DNA from: Flavobacterium silvisoli
Lineage (GTDB): Bacteria; Bacteroidota; Bacteroidia; Flavobacteriales; Flavobacteriaceae
Reading direction: 5' to 3'
Assembly: GCF_004329815.1 (NCBI RefSeq)
Contig: NZ_SJPE01000002.1
Span: forward strand, 232,217 to 296,216
DNA: 64,000 bases
Position numbers and translations under genes: made by a program. Below are positions 18,542 through 28,042 of this stretch, in pieces (within the stretch, counting starts at the first letter, position 1; the number at the start of each line of letters is the position of its first letter). The notes under the pieces were generated by a model. The model did no database searches. It saw only the letters and a list, made by a program, of their open reading frames with translations, and was not told the DNA's origin.

Positions 18542-19903
18542 ATGTCGAAACTAAAAACTACTTTTTTTTGTCAAAATTGCGGAGCTCAATACGCCAAATG
18601 GCAAGGGCAATGCAACTCGTGCAAAGAATGGAATACCATAGCCGAAGAAATCATTCAAAAAGAAGAAAAAACAAGCTGGAAACCCACCTCAACCGAAACC
18701 AAGCGTGTTTCCAAACCGCTGAAAATAAAAGAAATTGACTCGACTCAGGAAATCCGCATGGACACTACTGACGGGGAGCTAAACCGCGTATTGGGCGGCG
18801 GAATTGTTCCGGGTTCTTTGATTCTGTTGGGAGGTGAGCCCGGCATCGGAAAAAGTACGTTATTGTTGCAAATTTCCCTGAAACTCCCTTTTAAAACTTT
18901 ATATGTTTCGGGCGAAGAAAGCCAAAAACAAATCAAAATGCGCGCGGAGCGCATCAACCCGAACAGCGAAAACTGTTTGATCCTCACCGAGACCAAAACC
19001 CAAAACATCTTCCGGCATATTGTAGAAGTGGAACCCGATATCGTCATCATCGACTCCATCCAAACCCTGCACACCGATTATATCGAATCGACCGCCGGCA
19101 GCATTTCACAAATCCGGGAAACCACGGCAGAGCTTATCAAATTTGCCAAAGAAACCAACATTCCGGTCATCCTCATTGGGCACATTACCAAAGACGGCAA
19201 CATCGCCGGACCTAAAATTTTAGAACACATGGTCGATACCGTCTTGCAGTTTGAAGGCGATCGCAACCACGTCTACCGCATCCTGCGCTCGCTTAAAAAC
19301 CGCTTTGGGTCAACTGCCGAACTGGGCATTTATGAAATGCAGGGCTCGGGCTTGCGCGAAGTGTCCAATCCTTCCGAAATTTTAATCTCCCACCGCGAAG
19401 AAGAACTCTCCGGAACCGCCATCGCGGCAACACTCGAAGGGATGCGACCACTCATGATTGAAATTCAGGCGCTCGTATCAACAGCCGTTTATGGCACACC
19501 GCAACGAAGCACCACTGGGTACAACGCGAAAAGATTAAACATGATTTTGGCCGTATTGGAAAAACGCGCCGGTTTCCGCTTGGGCACCAAAGACGTTTTC
19601 CTCAACGTAACCGGAGGCATTTCGGTAGATGACCCGGCCATTGACTTGGCAGTGGTGGCGGCCATCCTGTCTTCCAACGAAGATATCGCCGTGGGCAAAG
19701 ATGTATGTTTTGCCGGAGAAGTAGGGCTTTCGGGCGAAATCCGTCCGGTAAACCGCGTCGAACAACGCATACAGGAAGCCGAAAAATTAGGTTTTGCCAC
19801 TATCTTTGTATCTAAATACAACAAGATTGCCATCAAAAATCCGTTAATCAAAATTATTTTGGTATCCAGGATTGAAGAAGTAGTCGAACAGTTGTTTGGG
19901 TAA
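18542..19903 (+). CDS. radA: DNA repair ATPase RadA
   Basis: RadA (Sms) acts in recombination and branch migration. The 453-residue protein has a C4 zinc finger (C10, C13, C24, C27), Walker A GGEPGIGKST at about 98-107, the RadA-specific KNRFG motif (LKNRFGSTAE near 255), and a C-terminal Lon-protease-like domain (SVDDPAIDLAVVAAILSS) without proteolytic activity. Length and order are normal. It is followed 15 bp later by a peptidoglycan glycosyltransferase gene. Confidence 0.97.
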   Translation: MSKLKTTFFCQNCGAQYAKWQGQCNSCKEWNTIAEEIIQKEEKTSWKPTSTETKRVSKPLKIKEIDSTQEIRMDTTDGELNRVLGGGIVPGSLILLGGEPGIGKSTLLLQISLKLPFKTLYVSGEESQKQIKMRAERINPNSENCLILTETKTQNIFRHIVEVEPDIVIIDSIQTLHTDYIESTAGSISQIRETTAELIKFAKETNIPVILIGHITKDGNIAGPKILEHMVDTVLQFEGDRNHVYRILRSLKNRFGSTAELGIYEMQGSGLREVSNPSEILISHREEELSGTAIAATLEGMRPLMIEIQALVSTAVYGTPQRSTTGYNAKRLNMILAVLEKRAGFRLGTKDVFLNVTGGISVDDPAIDLAVVAAILSSNEDIAVGKDVCFAGEVGLSGEIRPVNRVEQRIQEAEKLGFATIFVSKYNKIAIKNPLIKIILVSRIEEVVEQLFG

Positions 19904-19918
19904 CCGATTTCATAAAAA

Positions 19919-21871
19919 ATGAAAACCGCAAAGCAAAAAGCATTTCTCGCACTAAAAATCAGCGGTATGATGTTACTGCTGGGAATCGCTTTGGCTTTTG
20001 CCTTCAGAAATGCCCTTTTGGAAAAAATCATCCACCGCATCGACACCAAACTCGACCGGGATTACCAATGCCGCCTTACCATTCAAAAAGCCGAATTCCA
20101 CGGACTGACCGAATTGGAATTTCAACACATCGCTCTGGTTCCCAAACAAGCCGATACACTGGTTCGGATTGAGGGACTGAAAACCAAGGTTACCTTTTGG
20201 AAACTGTTAATCGGAGACATACAACTTGGGAAATTGGAAATCAACAAAGGGTATATACAATTGGTGAAAACCAAAAACGGCAGCAATTTTGACGCGTTCC
20301 TTCGTTCTAAAAAGGACCCATCGGAAAACGCCGAAGTCAATTACGCCAAACTGCTGAACCGCATCACCTCTCGGCTCATGAACTTGGTTCCTACCGACAT
20401 GAGTGTCAAAGGTTTTGCTTTCAGAATCAATGACCAAGGCCATAAAGTTGTCTTCGATTTTCAACAGTTGGCTTTGGAAAACAAAAAACTCAACACGCGG
20501 ATTCAGGTAACCTCCGAGGACTTTTCACAACAGTGGAGCATCAGCGGATTTGCCGACCCCCGCGACCGAAAAGCTGATCTGGACTTTTACAACCCCGATA
20601 AAGATACCGTAAAAATTCCGTATTTGGATAAAAAATGGAATTTGAAAACCGGTTTTAAATCCATTCACTTTAATCTGGAAAATCTGACGATGCGCAGCGG
20701 GGAACTCCACATCGACGGCTATTCCTCCATCAAAAACCTCTTTGTAAACCATCCCAAAATTGCCGGCAAGGATGTCACCGTGCAGAGCGCCCGGTTTGAT
20801 TACCACTGGGTGGTTGCCTCACGCGCCATCGCCTTAGACAGCACCTCAACCCTACAACTGAACCGCATCCAATGCAATCCCTATTTGTCTTATACCCATG
20901 ATACCGACAAAATATACGCGCTGAAATTATCCATTCCCAAGATGAAGGCGCAGGACTTTATCGCTTCACTGCCCAACGGCCTTTTTCGCCATTTTGAAGG
21001 GATGGAAGCCCAAGGCAATTTTAGTTATGCGCTTCATTTTGCCTACAACAACCACAAACCGAACGAGGTTGTTTTTGAAAGCAAACTCCGGCCCGAAAAC
21101 CTGAAAATCACCCAATACGGGGAAGCCGATTTGAACAAAATCAACTCCGAATTCGTCTACCGTGCCGTAGACAAAGGAATTCTGCAACGGCCCATTGTTG
21201 TAGGAAATTCGAATCCTTATTTTACGCCTTTGAGTGCCATTTCGCCTTACCTCCAAAAATGTGTACTGACCAGTGAGGACCCTTCGTTTTTCAACCACAG
21301 AGGGTTTATCAATGAAGCGTTCAAACAATCAATCGTGAAAAACATACGCACCAAAAAATTCTCGCGTGGTGCCAGTACCATCAGCATGCAGCTCGTCAAA
21401 AACGTATTCCTGACCCGCGAAAAAACGCTGTCGCGAAAACTCGAGGAAATCCTGTTGGTGTACATTTTAGAAAACAACCACATCAGTACCAAAGAACGCA
21501 TGCTCGAAGTGTATTTCAACATCATTGAGTGGGGGCCAAATGTGTATGGCATAGGCGAAGCTTCGCGGTTTTATTTCCAAAAAAGTCCGGGCGATTTGAA
21601 CCTGAACGAATGTTTGTTCCTGGCCACCATCATCCCGAAACCCAAAGGATTCATGTACCGTTTTGACGCGAACCACGAACTCAAATTATTTGCCAAACAG
21701 CAGGAAACGTTTCTCACCAAACTCATGTTGCGCCGCAATGTCCTGACCGCTAATGACACTATAGGCAACTTCCCGCTGACGATTTCGGGACCGGCCGCAT
21801 CGTTTTTGAAACAAAAAACAATTAACACTATAGAAAACGACAGCCTCAGCACAGATGAATTTGAATTCTGA
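19919..21871 (+). CDS. Monofunctional peptidoglycan glycosyltransferase (GT51) with long N-terminal region
   Basis: A 650-residue membrane-anchored protein. One membrane helix is at about 15-33. Residues 50-420 form an AsmA-like beta-rich region with no clear enzyme signature. The GT51 domain follows at about 420-610: EDPSFFNHRG (with the catalytic Glu), GASTISMQLVKN, the RKLEEILL segment and EWGPNVYGIGEA. There is no penicillin-binding transpeptidase domain, so it would polymerise lipid II but not cross-link. The long N-terminal region is usual for the Bacteroidota version annotated as biosynthetic transglycosylase. It follows radA closely. Confidence 0.85.
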   Translation: MKTAKQKAFLALKISGMMLLLGIALAFAFRNALLEKIIHRIDTKLDRDYQCRLTIQKAEFHGLTELEFQHIALVPKQADTLVRIEGLKTKVTFWKLLIGDIQLGKLEINKGYIQLVKTKNGSNFDAFLRSKKDPSENAEVNYAKLLNRITSRLMNLVPTDMSVKGFAFRINDQGHKVVFDFQQLALENKKLNTRIQVTSEDFSQQWSISGFADPRDRKADLDFYNPDKDTVKIPYLDKKWNLKTGFKSIHFNLENLTMRSGELHIDGYSSIKNLFVNHPKIAGKDVTVQSARFDYHWVVASRAIALDSTSTLQLNRIQCNPYLSYTHDTDKIYALKLSIPKMKAQDFIASLPNGLFRHFEGMEAQGNFSYALHFAYNNHKPNEVVFESKLRPENLKITQYGEADLNKINSEFVYRAVDKGILQRPIVVGNSNPYFTPLSAISPYLQKCVLTSEDPSFFNHRGFINEAFKQSIVKNIRTKKFSRGASTISMQLVKNVFLTREKTLSRKLEEILLVYILENNHISTKERMLEVYFNIIEWGPNVYGIGEASRFYFQKSPGDLNLNECLFLATIIPKPKGFMYRFDANHELKLFAKQQETFLTKLMLRRNVLTANDTIGNFPLTISGPAASFLKQKTINTIENDSLSTDEFEF

Positions 21872-21923
21872 TTTTAAGGTTTAATCGGTTGAATTTTATA
21901 ACTTTACCCAAAACCGATTGACT

Positions 21924-23291
21924 ATGAAAAAAAATCTATTCTTCTGTTTCTTGTTTTGGACCGGCATTAGTGTTGCGCAAACCATAGGCGTACAAAGTTT
22001 TGCCACCGGATTTACCTCTTTGACCGAAATCACCCACGCCCCAAACGACAGCCGTTTATTTGCCGTGCAACAGGGCGGAATCATCAAAATCATAAATCCT
22101 AACGGCACTGTCAACAGCACTCCTTTCCTGACCTTGACCACAACCACCATTGCATCGGGTGGCGAAAGAGGCTTGCTGGGTTTAGCCTTTCATCCGGATT
22201 ATGCCACCAACGGTTATTTTTATGTGAATTATACCCGTGCCGGAGATGGGGCTACGGTCATTGCACGTTACTCAGTGTCGGCCGACCCCAATATAGCCGA
22301 TCCCAACAGCGGAACCGTGCTACTAACCATTGCCCAGCCTTACTCCAATCACAACGGCGGCACCATCAAGTTTGGTCCCGACGGGTATTTGTATATCGGA
22401 ATGGGTGACGGCGGCAGCGGCGGTGATCCGGGTAACAGGGCCCAGAACATCAATGAAAACCTGGGGAAAATGCTTCGCATCGATGTCAATTCGGGCTCGC
22501 CTTATGGGATTCCGCCTACCAATCCGTATGTGGGTGTAGCCGGTAATGACGAAATTTGGTCTATCGGGATGCGCAACCCGTGGAAGTTTTCTTTTAACCG
22601 ACTCAACGGAGATTTATGGATTGCCGATGTGGGTCAGGACGCCATCGAAGAAATCAACAAAATCAGCAGTCCGCTGCCTGATACGGGACTGAATTTCGGA
22701 TGGCGTTGTTACGAAGCCAATGTGGTTTACAATACCTCTTCGGGCAATTGTCCGTCTTATGCTTCAACCGTCGCGCCATTTGCATTATACCCGCAAACCG
22801 GGAGCCGTTGCTCTGTAACCGGCGGGTATTTTTACACCGGGACCGCTTATCCGAATTTTGCCAACAAATATATCTTTGGCGATTACTGTTCGGGCGAAAT
22901 CGGAACCATTGACAGTTCGGGGACGATAACCTGGGGCTATGATGCTTCCTTTTTCATAACTACGTTCGGAGAAGATAAAGACGGCGAACTGTATGTAGCA
23001 GGCGGAAGTACCATTTATAAAGTCATTGACACTTCATTGGGGGTAGCCACCACCCAAAAGAACGGGCTGAGCTTTTATCCGAACCCGGCTAAAACCGAAA
23101 TTTTCTTCAAAAATCCCGACGGGATAAGCCTTTCTAACGTTACCCTTTTTGACGTCAGCGGCAAAGCGGTACTGACCAAAAACGGCGACATCCCTTCGCT
23201 ATCAATAGCTGATTTGGCCAAAGGCCTATACCTGATGGTACTGGAAGACAGCACGGGCAACCGCTATCCTTCCAAACTGGTGGTAGAATAA
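21924..23291 (+). CDS. Secreted PQQ-dependent sugar (glucose/sorbosone) dehydrogenase-like protein, T9SS cargo
   Basis: About 455 residues. A signal peptide (KKNLFFCFLFWTGISVAQ) is followed by a six-bladed GSDH propeller: GGERGLLGLAFHPDY, SNHNGGTIKFGPDGYLYIGMGDGG, RNPWKFSF, ADVGQDAIEEIN, GEDKDGELYVAG. The last 75 residues are a type A T9SS sorting domain (FYPNPAKTEIFF ... GLYLMVLED ... KLVVE). These enzymes oxidise sugars with PQQ, but whether this strain supplies PQQ is not visible here. I use the ATG at 21924; a TTG two codons earlier is possible. It converges on the next gene with 2 bp between. Confidence 0.88.
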   Translation: MKKNLFFCFLFWTGISVAQTIGVQSFATGFTSLTEITHAPNDSRLFAVQQGGIIKIINPNGTVNSTPFLTLTTTTIASGGERGLLGLAFHPDYATNGYFYVNYTRAGDGATVIARYSVSADPNIADPNSGTVLLTIAQPYSNHNGGTIKFGPDGYLYIGMGDGGSGGDPGNRAQNINENLGKMLRIDVNSGSPYGIPPTNPYVGVAGNDEIWSIGMRNPWKFSFNRLNGDLWIADVGQDAIEEINKISSPLPDTGLNFGWRCYEANVVYNTSSGNCPSYASTVAPFALYPQTGSRCSVTGGYFYTGTAYPNFANKYIFGDYCSGEIGTIDSSGTITWGYDASFFITTFGEDKDGELYVAGGSTIYKVIDTSLGVATTQKNGLSFYPNPAKTEIFFKNPDGISLSNVTLFDVSGKAVLTKNGDIPSLSIADLAKGLYLMVLEDSTGNRYPSKLVVE

Positions 23292-23293
23292 AT

Positions 23294-24328
23294 TTAAGGA
23301 GCAGGATCGGGATAAAGGGCCTGAATTTTATTAATTTCGGTCAACACCTCGGGCGATAAAACTACCGCAAAAGCAGCCAGGTTTTCCTTAAGTTGCTCCA
23401 TGGTAGTCGCGCCAATGATGGTCGACATCACAAACGGTTGCTGGTTGACAAAAGCCAAAGCCATTTGCGTAAGTGTCATTCCGTTATCATGAGCCAACTG
23501 CTGGTACCTTTGGGTCGCTTTATAACAATTCTCACTGCTGTAACGCGTAAACTGCGGAAACAATCCCAAGCGGGAATCGGGCTGTATACCGTTCAAATGC
23601 TTACCGGTCAGAAAGCTGAACGCCAAAGGGGAATAGGCCATCAAACCAACCTGTTCGCGCATACAAATTTCAGACAAGCCCACTTCAAACAAACGGTTCA
23701 ACAACGAATACGGGTTTTGAATGGTGGCAATTCTGGGCAAATTGTGCTTCTCGCTTTCGGTTAAAAACTTCATCACCCCATACGGGTTTTCGTTAGAAAC
23801 TCCGATGTGTTTGATTTTCCCTTCTTTGATTAATCCTTCGTACACGGTCAATACTTCAAAGAAATTGTCCTGCCATTGGGTGTCTAATTGCGTGACGCCC
23901 CGTTGCCCGAACATGTTCATCACCCGCTCCGGCCAGTGCATTTGGTACAAATCAATATAATCGGTCTGCAGGTTGCGCAAACTTTGGTTCACCGCTTCGT
24001 GTATGCTTTTTTTCGAAAAATCGAGGGGCTGACGAATGTAGCCCATCCCGCGGTTCGGACCGGCTATTTTGGTAGCCAATACCAACGCTTCTCTTTTTCC
24101 CGACTTTTTCAACCAGCTGCCAATGTACTTTTCGGTCAAGCCCAATGTGGCCTCGCGGGCTGCTATGGGATACATCTCGGCGGTGTCAATAAAATTCACT
24201 CCGTGAGCTAGGGCATAATCCAGTTGGGAGTGTGCGTCGGCTTCGGTATTTTGTTCGCCAAAGGTCATCGTGCCCAGGCATACTTTGCTGATTTTTATAT
24301 TGGTATTGGGTAAGGTAGTGTACTTCAT
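23294..24328 (-). CDS. Aldo/keto reductase (Tas-like)
   Basis: An NADP(H)-dependent oxidoreductase of about 344 residues from the ATG at 24328. The AKR tetrad is present: Asp in FIDTAEMYP (with the catalytic Tyr), Lys in VLATKIAGP and His in LYQMHWPE. The C-terminal cofactor loop reads STIIGATTMEQLKENL. The insert around MNMFGQRGVTQLDTQW and the RGMGYIRQPLDF segment are typical of the E. coli Tas group. The substrate is unknown. I reject the ATG at 24352 because the extension overlaps a TACTTTTG box (24357-24350). Confidence 0.92.
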   Translation of the reverse strand: MKYTTLPNTNIKISKVCLGTMTFGEQNTEADAHSQLDYALAHGVNFIDTAEMYPIAAREATLGLTEKYIGSWLKKSGKREALVLATKIAGPNRGMGYIRQPLDFSKKSIHEAVNQSLRNLQTDYIDLYQMHWPERVMNMFGQRGVTQLDTQWQDNFFEVLTVYEGLIKEGKIKHIGVSNENPYGVMKFLTESEKHNLPRIATIQNPYSLLNRLFEVGLSEICMREQVGLMAYSPLAFSFLTGKHLNGIQPDSRLGLFPQFTRYSSENCYKATQRYQQLAHDNGMTLTQMALAFVNQQPFVMSTIIGATTMEQLKENLAAFAVVLSPEVLTEINKIQALYPDPAP

Positions 24329-24417
24329 CAGTAGTGCTTTTTTGCGGTACAAAAGTAAAATATTGCCGGGGTTAATTGGGCTGGATTAACACATTTTTTG
24401 AAACCGTTTGAAATAAA

Positions 24418-24443
24418 AAGGCCCTGAATTAATTCAGGACCTT
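24418..24443 (-). terminator. Orphan terminator of the ompA remnant
   Basis: AAGGCCCTGAATT (24418-24430) pairs with AATTCAGGACCTT (24431-24443). On the minus strand the single mismatch becomes a G-U pair, and a T-rich tract follows. No intact minus-strand gene ends here; it lies just past the ompA remnant. Confidence 0.65.
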
Positions 24444-24469
24444 ATGGAACAAAAAACGATATTTATACA

Positions 24470-24535
24470 TTAAAACTCATTCAGCATTTTCGAAATTTCG
24501 CGCAGATCTAGAGTTCCAATGATTTCAATTCTAAT
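24470..24535 (-). pseudogene. Remnant of an ompA-family gene, C-terminus only
   Basis: Read on the minus strand, 24532-24470 encodes RIEIIGTLDLREISKMLNEF and a stop. The intact OmpA lipoprotein at 32338-33303 ends RIEIILTPKLDEISKMLNEF, so 16 of 20 residues match. Upstream the frame degenerates (a stop appears about 90 bp before) and no peptidoglycan-binding motif survives. This 304-bp gap (24353-24656) thus holds a gene relic plus its terminator and no other gene. Confidence 0.8.
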
Positions 24536-24656
24536 ACCCTGAGCTTGATATGGAAGTATCCCGCAACCTGACTTTCGATGATTTGTTAAACAAATCCAAA
24601 ACTTTCAAAACGGTACAGTATTATATCCCTATTTTTACCTTAAAATTAAGCCACCC

Positions 24657-25340
24657 ATGAGAGTATTGTTACTGGAAGACGACCATATTCTGTCTAAAGA
24701 AATCATCAGTTTTCTCAAAACCATGCAAATGGATTGTGATGCTGTTTTTGATGGGGAATTATTTTTCAGGCAATACAAGCAATACCCCTATGACATTTTT
24801 GTGCTCGACATAAACGTGCCGAAAATAAACGGCTTGGATGTGTGTAAAAAAATCAGAGAAACTGATAAGTCAACCCCTATTTTGATGCTGACCGCCTACC
24901 GGGAAATTCAGGATAAACGGGATGCCTTTCATTTGGGTGCCGATGATTATTTGGTAAAACCTTTTCATTTCGAAGAACTTTTTATCCGCATCATGGCCCT
25001 GCACCGCAGAAGCAACAGCCCACAGGAAGAGAGCAATACCATTCGGATTAAAGATTTGGAAATTGACCTGAACGCCAAAAAAGTAACCCGAAACCATACC
25101 GTTATTGAACTCACGCCGAAAGAATACCAACTGCTGCTCATTTTAGCGAAAGCCAACGGGCGGATTCTCTCTAAAAAATACATCGCAGAACAGATATGGG
25201 ATATTCACTTTGAAAGCAGCATGAATACCATTGAAGTGTACATTAATTTCCTGCGCAAAAAAATTGACAAGGATGCCGAAGAGAAACTCATCATGACGCG
25301 TTCGGGATTTGGGTATTACTTAAACGTAGAGGAATCATGA
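24657..25340 (+). CDS. OmpR-family response regulator of the metal efflux system
   Basis: A 227-residue two-domain regulator. Receiver domain 1-118: acidic pocket E7/D8, phosphoacceptor D51 (VLDINVP), T79 and K101 (YLVKPFHFEEL). Winged-helix domain about 130-225: ELTPKEYQLLLILAKANGRILSKKYIAEQIW and the C-terminal hairpin TRSGFGYYL. It overlaps the kinase gene by 4 bp (ATGA). Together with the CzcCBA-type pump downstream this resembles CzcRS or CusRS. Four direct repeats with 11-bp spacing just upstream of the pump genes are its likely binding sites. Confidence 0.92.
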   Translation: MRVLLLEDDHILSKEIISFLKTMQMDCDAVFDGELFFRQYKQYPYDIFVLDINVPKINGLDVCKKIRETDKSTPILMLTAYREIQDKRDAFHLGADDYLVKPFHFEELFIRIMALHRRSNSPQEESNTIRIKDLEIDLNAKKVTRNHTVIELTPKEYQLLLILAKANGRILSKKYIAEQIWDIHFESSMNTIEVYINFLRKKIDKDAEEKLIMTRSGFGYYLNVEES

Positions 25341-26707
25341 CTTTAAAAAGAAAGATTACAGTTAATGTTTCGCTGGTTTTTACCGTTATCTTCGGCTTGT
25401 CATCTACGCTGATTTATGTGAGTTTTTACAACTTCAGAAAGGAAGAATTCAAAAACCGTCTCAAGGAAAAGGCCATGACCACGGCCAAGCTCTTGCTCGA
25501 AGTTAAAGAAATAGACAAGCAGATACTGGAGTCTATCGACCAAAATTCGATCAATAAACTCTACAACGAAAAAACATTGGTGTTCAACTCCGATTACAAG
25601 TTGATTTATGAAAGCCTTGACAATACCACCATCGAATGGACTAAAGCCGACTTGGTAACACTCAACCGCGAAAAACTGTTTTTTAAATCGCAAAGCCACA
25701 ACAAGGAACTTTTGGGCATTTACCTGCGCATGTCAACCGGCGATTATTATGTCTTGATTACCGCCGAAGACAATTATGGGTATTCTAAATTAAGGTACCT
25801 CCTGTATTCATTAATCATCACCTATTGCATCGGCATCATCCTGGTTTGGTTGTTTATTTACATTTTTGTTCAAAAACTACTGCGCCCGTTAGATACTTTT
25901 CAGCAACAAATTACTTCGATAACGGCCAACCAACTCAACATACATTTGGAAGAAAACAACAGCAACGACGAAATCAACCTGCTCACCCGGGCATTCAACC
26001 AAATGCTGACGCGACTGGAGGACTCTTTCACCACACAAAAGGAGTTTACCGCCAATGCTTCGCATGAATTGTACACCCCACTGACCCGAATTTCGTTGCA
26101 ACTCGAAAACTTGATTCAGTTAGAACAGCATTCGGAAAACACCCAAAAATACCTCAAGAGCATCAACAACGATGTGCACCACATAGCCGATTTGATTGAC
26201 TCGTTATTAATTTTGGCCAAAGCAAACAAAGAAGACATCGGCAAAAAGTTTCGTTCGGAACGCCTCGATGAAATCATGTTCGATGCCATGGATCAGGTGA
26301 AGAAAATCCATTCGGGTTTCAATTTGGAGTTTGACATTCAACTGGGAGAAAACCTCGAAAAACCAATGGAAATCAAAGGAATCAAATCGTTATTAAAAAT
26401 AGCGTTCTTCAATTTGCTGAAAAATGCCTATGCCTATTCCTCGGATAAAAGAGCTGTTGTTTTAATAAAACAATTCAATGACCAAGAAATAAGCGTAATC
26501 ATTTCCAACAACGGAAAAACAGTCACTGCCGAAGAACAAAAAAAGATGTTCGATCCGTTCATGCGAGGAGTAAACTCGGGCAAAACCAGCGGCTCCGGAC
26601 TGGGATTGCCTATCGTAAAACGCATCCTAAACTACCACAATGCCACCATTTCGTATACCATTTCAAACGAACAGTACAACCAGTTTCTGATCGTCTTTTT
26701 AATTTAA
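25337..26707 (+). CDS. Sensor histidine kinase of the metal efflux system
   Basis: A 456-residue membrane kinase. Membrane helices lie at about 12-31 and 154-178 and flank a periplasmic sensor of about 120 residues. A HAMP domain covers about 180-233. The phosphorylated histidine is H243 in ASHELYTPLT (Tyr where Arg or Lys is common). The ATPase domain has the N box FFNLLKNAYAYS, then MFDPFMRG and GSGLGLPIVKRI. It overlaps the regulator gene by 4 bp and ends 74 bp before the pump genes. The signal is probably a divalent metal, inferred from the pump. Confidence 0.92.
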   Translation: MTLKRKITVNVSLVFTVIFGLSSTLIYVSFYNFRKEEFKNRLKEKAMTTAKLLLEVKEIDKQILESIDQNSINKLYNEKTLVFNSDYKLIYESLDNTTIEWTKADLVTLNREKLFFKSQSHNKELLGIYLRMSTGDYYVLITAEDNYGYSKLRYLLYSLIITYCIGIILVWLFIYIFVQKLLRPLDTFQQQITSITANQLNIHLEENNSNDEINLLTRAFNQMLTRLEDSFTTQKEFTANASHELYTPLTRISLQLENLIQLEQHSENTQKYLKSINNDVHHIADLIDSLLILAKANKEDIGKKFRSERLDEIMFDAMDQVKKIHSGFNLEFDIQLGENLEKPMEIKGIKSLLKIAFFNLLKNAYAYSSDKRAVVLIKQFNDQEISVIISNNGKTVTAEEQKKMFDPFMRGVNSGKTSGSGLGLPIVKRILNYHNATISYTISNEQYNQFLIVFLI

Positions 26708-26741
26708 GTTTTTTTTAAGCCCTTTTAAAGTTTGGTTTAAG
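26703..26741 (+). promoter_or_regulatory. Four TTTAAG direct repeats at exact 11-bp spacing upstream of the efflux operon
   Basis: TTTAAG at 26703, TTTAAG at 26714, TTAAAG at 26725 and TTTAAG at 26736. The spacing equals one DNA turn, as in sites of OmpR/PhoB-family regulators; the half-site resembles the PmrA box (YTTAAK-N5-YTTAAK). A weak -7 box (GAGTTTTG, 26752-26759) follows 10 bp later. The first repeat overlaps the kinase stop codon. Confidence 0.6.
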
Positions 26742-26781
26742 AAGTGGTCTTGAGTTTTGTATGGATAAAAAATCATACAAA

Positions 26782-28032
26782 ATGAAGTCATTCTGTTTTT
26801 ATATTTTACTGGTATTTACTTCATCAGGGTTGGCACAAACCCCTTTGACCCTCTCAGATTGTGAAACTCTTTTTCTGAAAAACAACCTTTCGTTGTTGGC
26901 CAATCAATACAATATTGATAAAGCCGAGGCAACAGTACTGCAATCAAAAATATGGGATTTGCCTCAAGTAGGGTTTGAAGTCAATGCCTGGGCGCCCCAA
27001 AACGACCAAAAGTTTTTCAACATGGGGAAAGAAGGCGAAAAAGCCGCATACATTCAACAACTCATAAAAATTGGCGGGCAGCGCAAAAACCAAATCGGCT
27101 TATCCAAATCGAATGCCGAAGTAATCCGGTTAGAGTTTGACCAACTGTTGCGCGATTTGAAATACCAATTGCGAACGGCTTTTTTTTCGATTTACTTTGA
27201 TTCCCGATCGATTGCAGAAATCGACAAACAACGCGACAATTTAAAAACCCTGATTGATGCCTATTTGATACAAACACAAAAAGGAAATGTAGCTCTCAAA
27301 GATTTGGTGCGTCTGCAAAATCTGTATCTGAGTCTGAAAAATGACCGCAATCTTTTGATGGCTGAAATTGTAAACAACAAAAAAACACTGATTACACTGC
27401 TCAACAGCAATGACATGACTCTGCAACCGGCACCTACCGACAAAGAACTGGAGGTATATCAAACCGGCACACTCTTCCCCGTAACCGAACTGCAACAAAT
27501 GGCCGTAACCAACCGCCCCGACCTGTTGCGCAGTCAAAAAATCATCGAAAGTGCCAATTGGAACCTGAAATTGCAACGTTCGTTATCGCTGCCATCAGTA
27601 ACATTAGGTGCTTCTTATGACCAACGCGGCGGAGCTTATGACAACCAAACCAATCTAACTTTGGGAATCCCGTTACCGCTTTGGAACCAAAATAAAGGCA
27701 ACATCAAAATAGCCAAATACCAACTCGAACAGGACAAAACCGATAACCGCCAAAAGGTGTTGGAAGTACAAAACGAGGTGAGTGCCGCTTTTCAGAAATA
27801 CCAAGAACTCAAAGACAGCTTTGTCTCCACCCGAAGCCCCATGGCCGAAGATTTGCAAACTGTCTATCAAGGGATTTATACCAATTTCAAAAAAAGCAAC
27901 CTCAGCATTTTAGAATTCACTGATTTTATGGAAAGCTACAACGAGAGCATGATTACCTTGAATCAGTTTCACAAAAACCTGATCAATGCCTGCGAAGAAC
28001 TCAATTATGCTACGGCAGCCAAACTCTTTTAA
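26782..28032 (+). CDS. TolC-family outer-membrane efflux protein (CzcC type)
   Basis: The outer-membrane channel of a tripartite metal pump, 416 residues from the ATG at 26782. It has a signal peptide (MKSFCFYILLVFTSSGLAQ) and two OEP halves, about 30-210 and 225-410, both mostly amphipathic helix (VLQSKIWDLPQVGFEVNAW, LQRSLSLPSVTLGASYDQRGG). An in-frame ATG at 26761 is possible, but the putative -7 box ends at 26759, so the later start fits better. It is followed after 10 bp by the adaptor gene. Confidence 0.9.
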   Translation: MKSFCFYILLVFTSSGLAQTPLTLSDCETLFLKNNLSLLANQYNIDKAEATVLQSKIWDLPQVGFEVNAWAPQNDQKFFNMGKEGEKAAYIQQLIKIGGQRKNQIGLSKSNAEVIRLEFDQLLRDLKYQLRTAFFSIYFDSRSIAEIDKQRDNLKTLIDAYLIQTQKGNVALKDLVRLQNLYLSLKNDRNLLMAEIVNNKKTLITLLNSNDMTLQPAPTDKELEVYQTGTLFPVTELQQMAVTNRPDLLRSQKIIESANWNLKLQRSLSLPSVTLGASYDQRGGAYDNQTNLTLGIPLPLWNQNKGNIKIAKYQLEQDKTDNRQKVLEVQNEVSAAFQKYQELKDSFVSTRSPMAEDLQTVYQGIYTNFKKSNLSILEFTDFMESYNESMITLNQFHKNLINACEELNYATAAKLF

Positions 28033-28042
28033 ACTCTGATTT

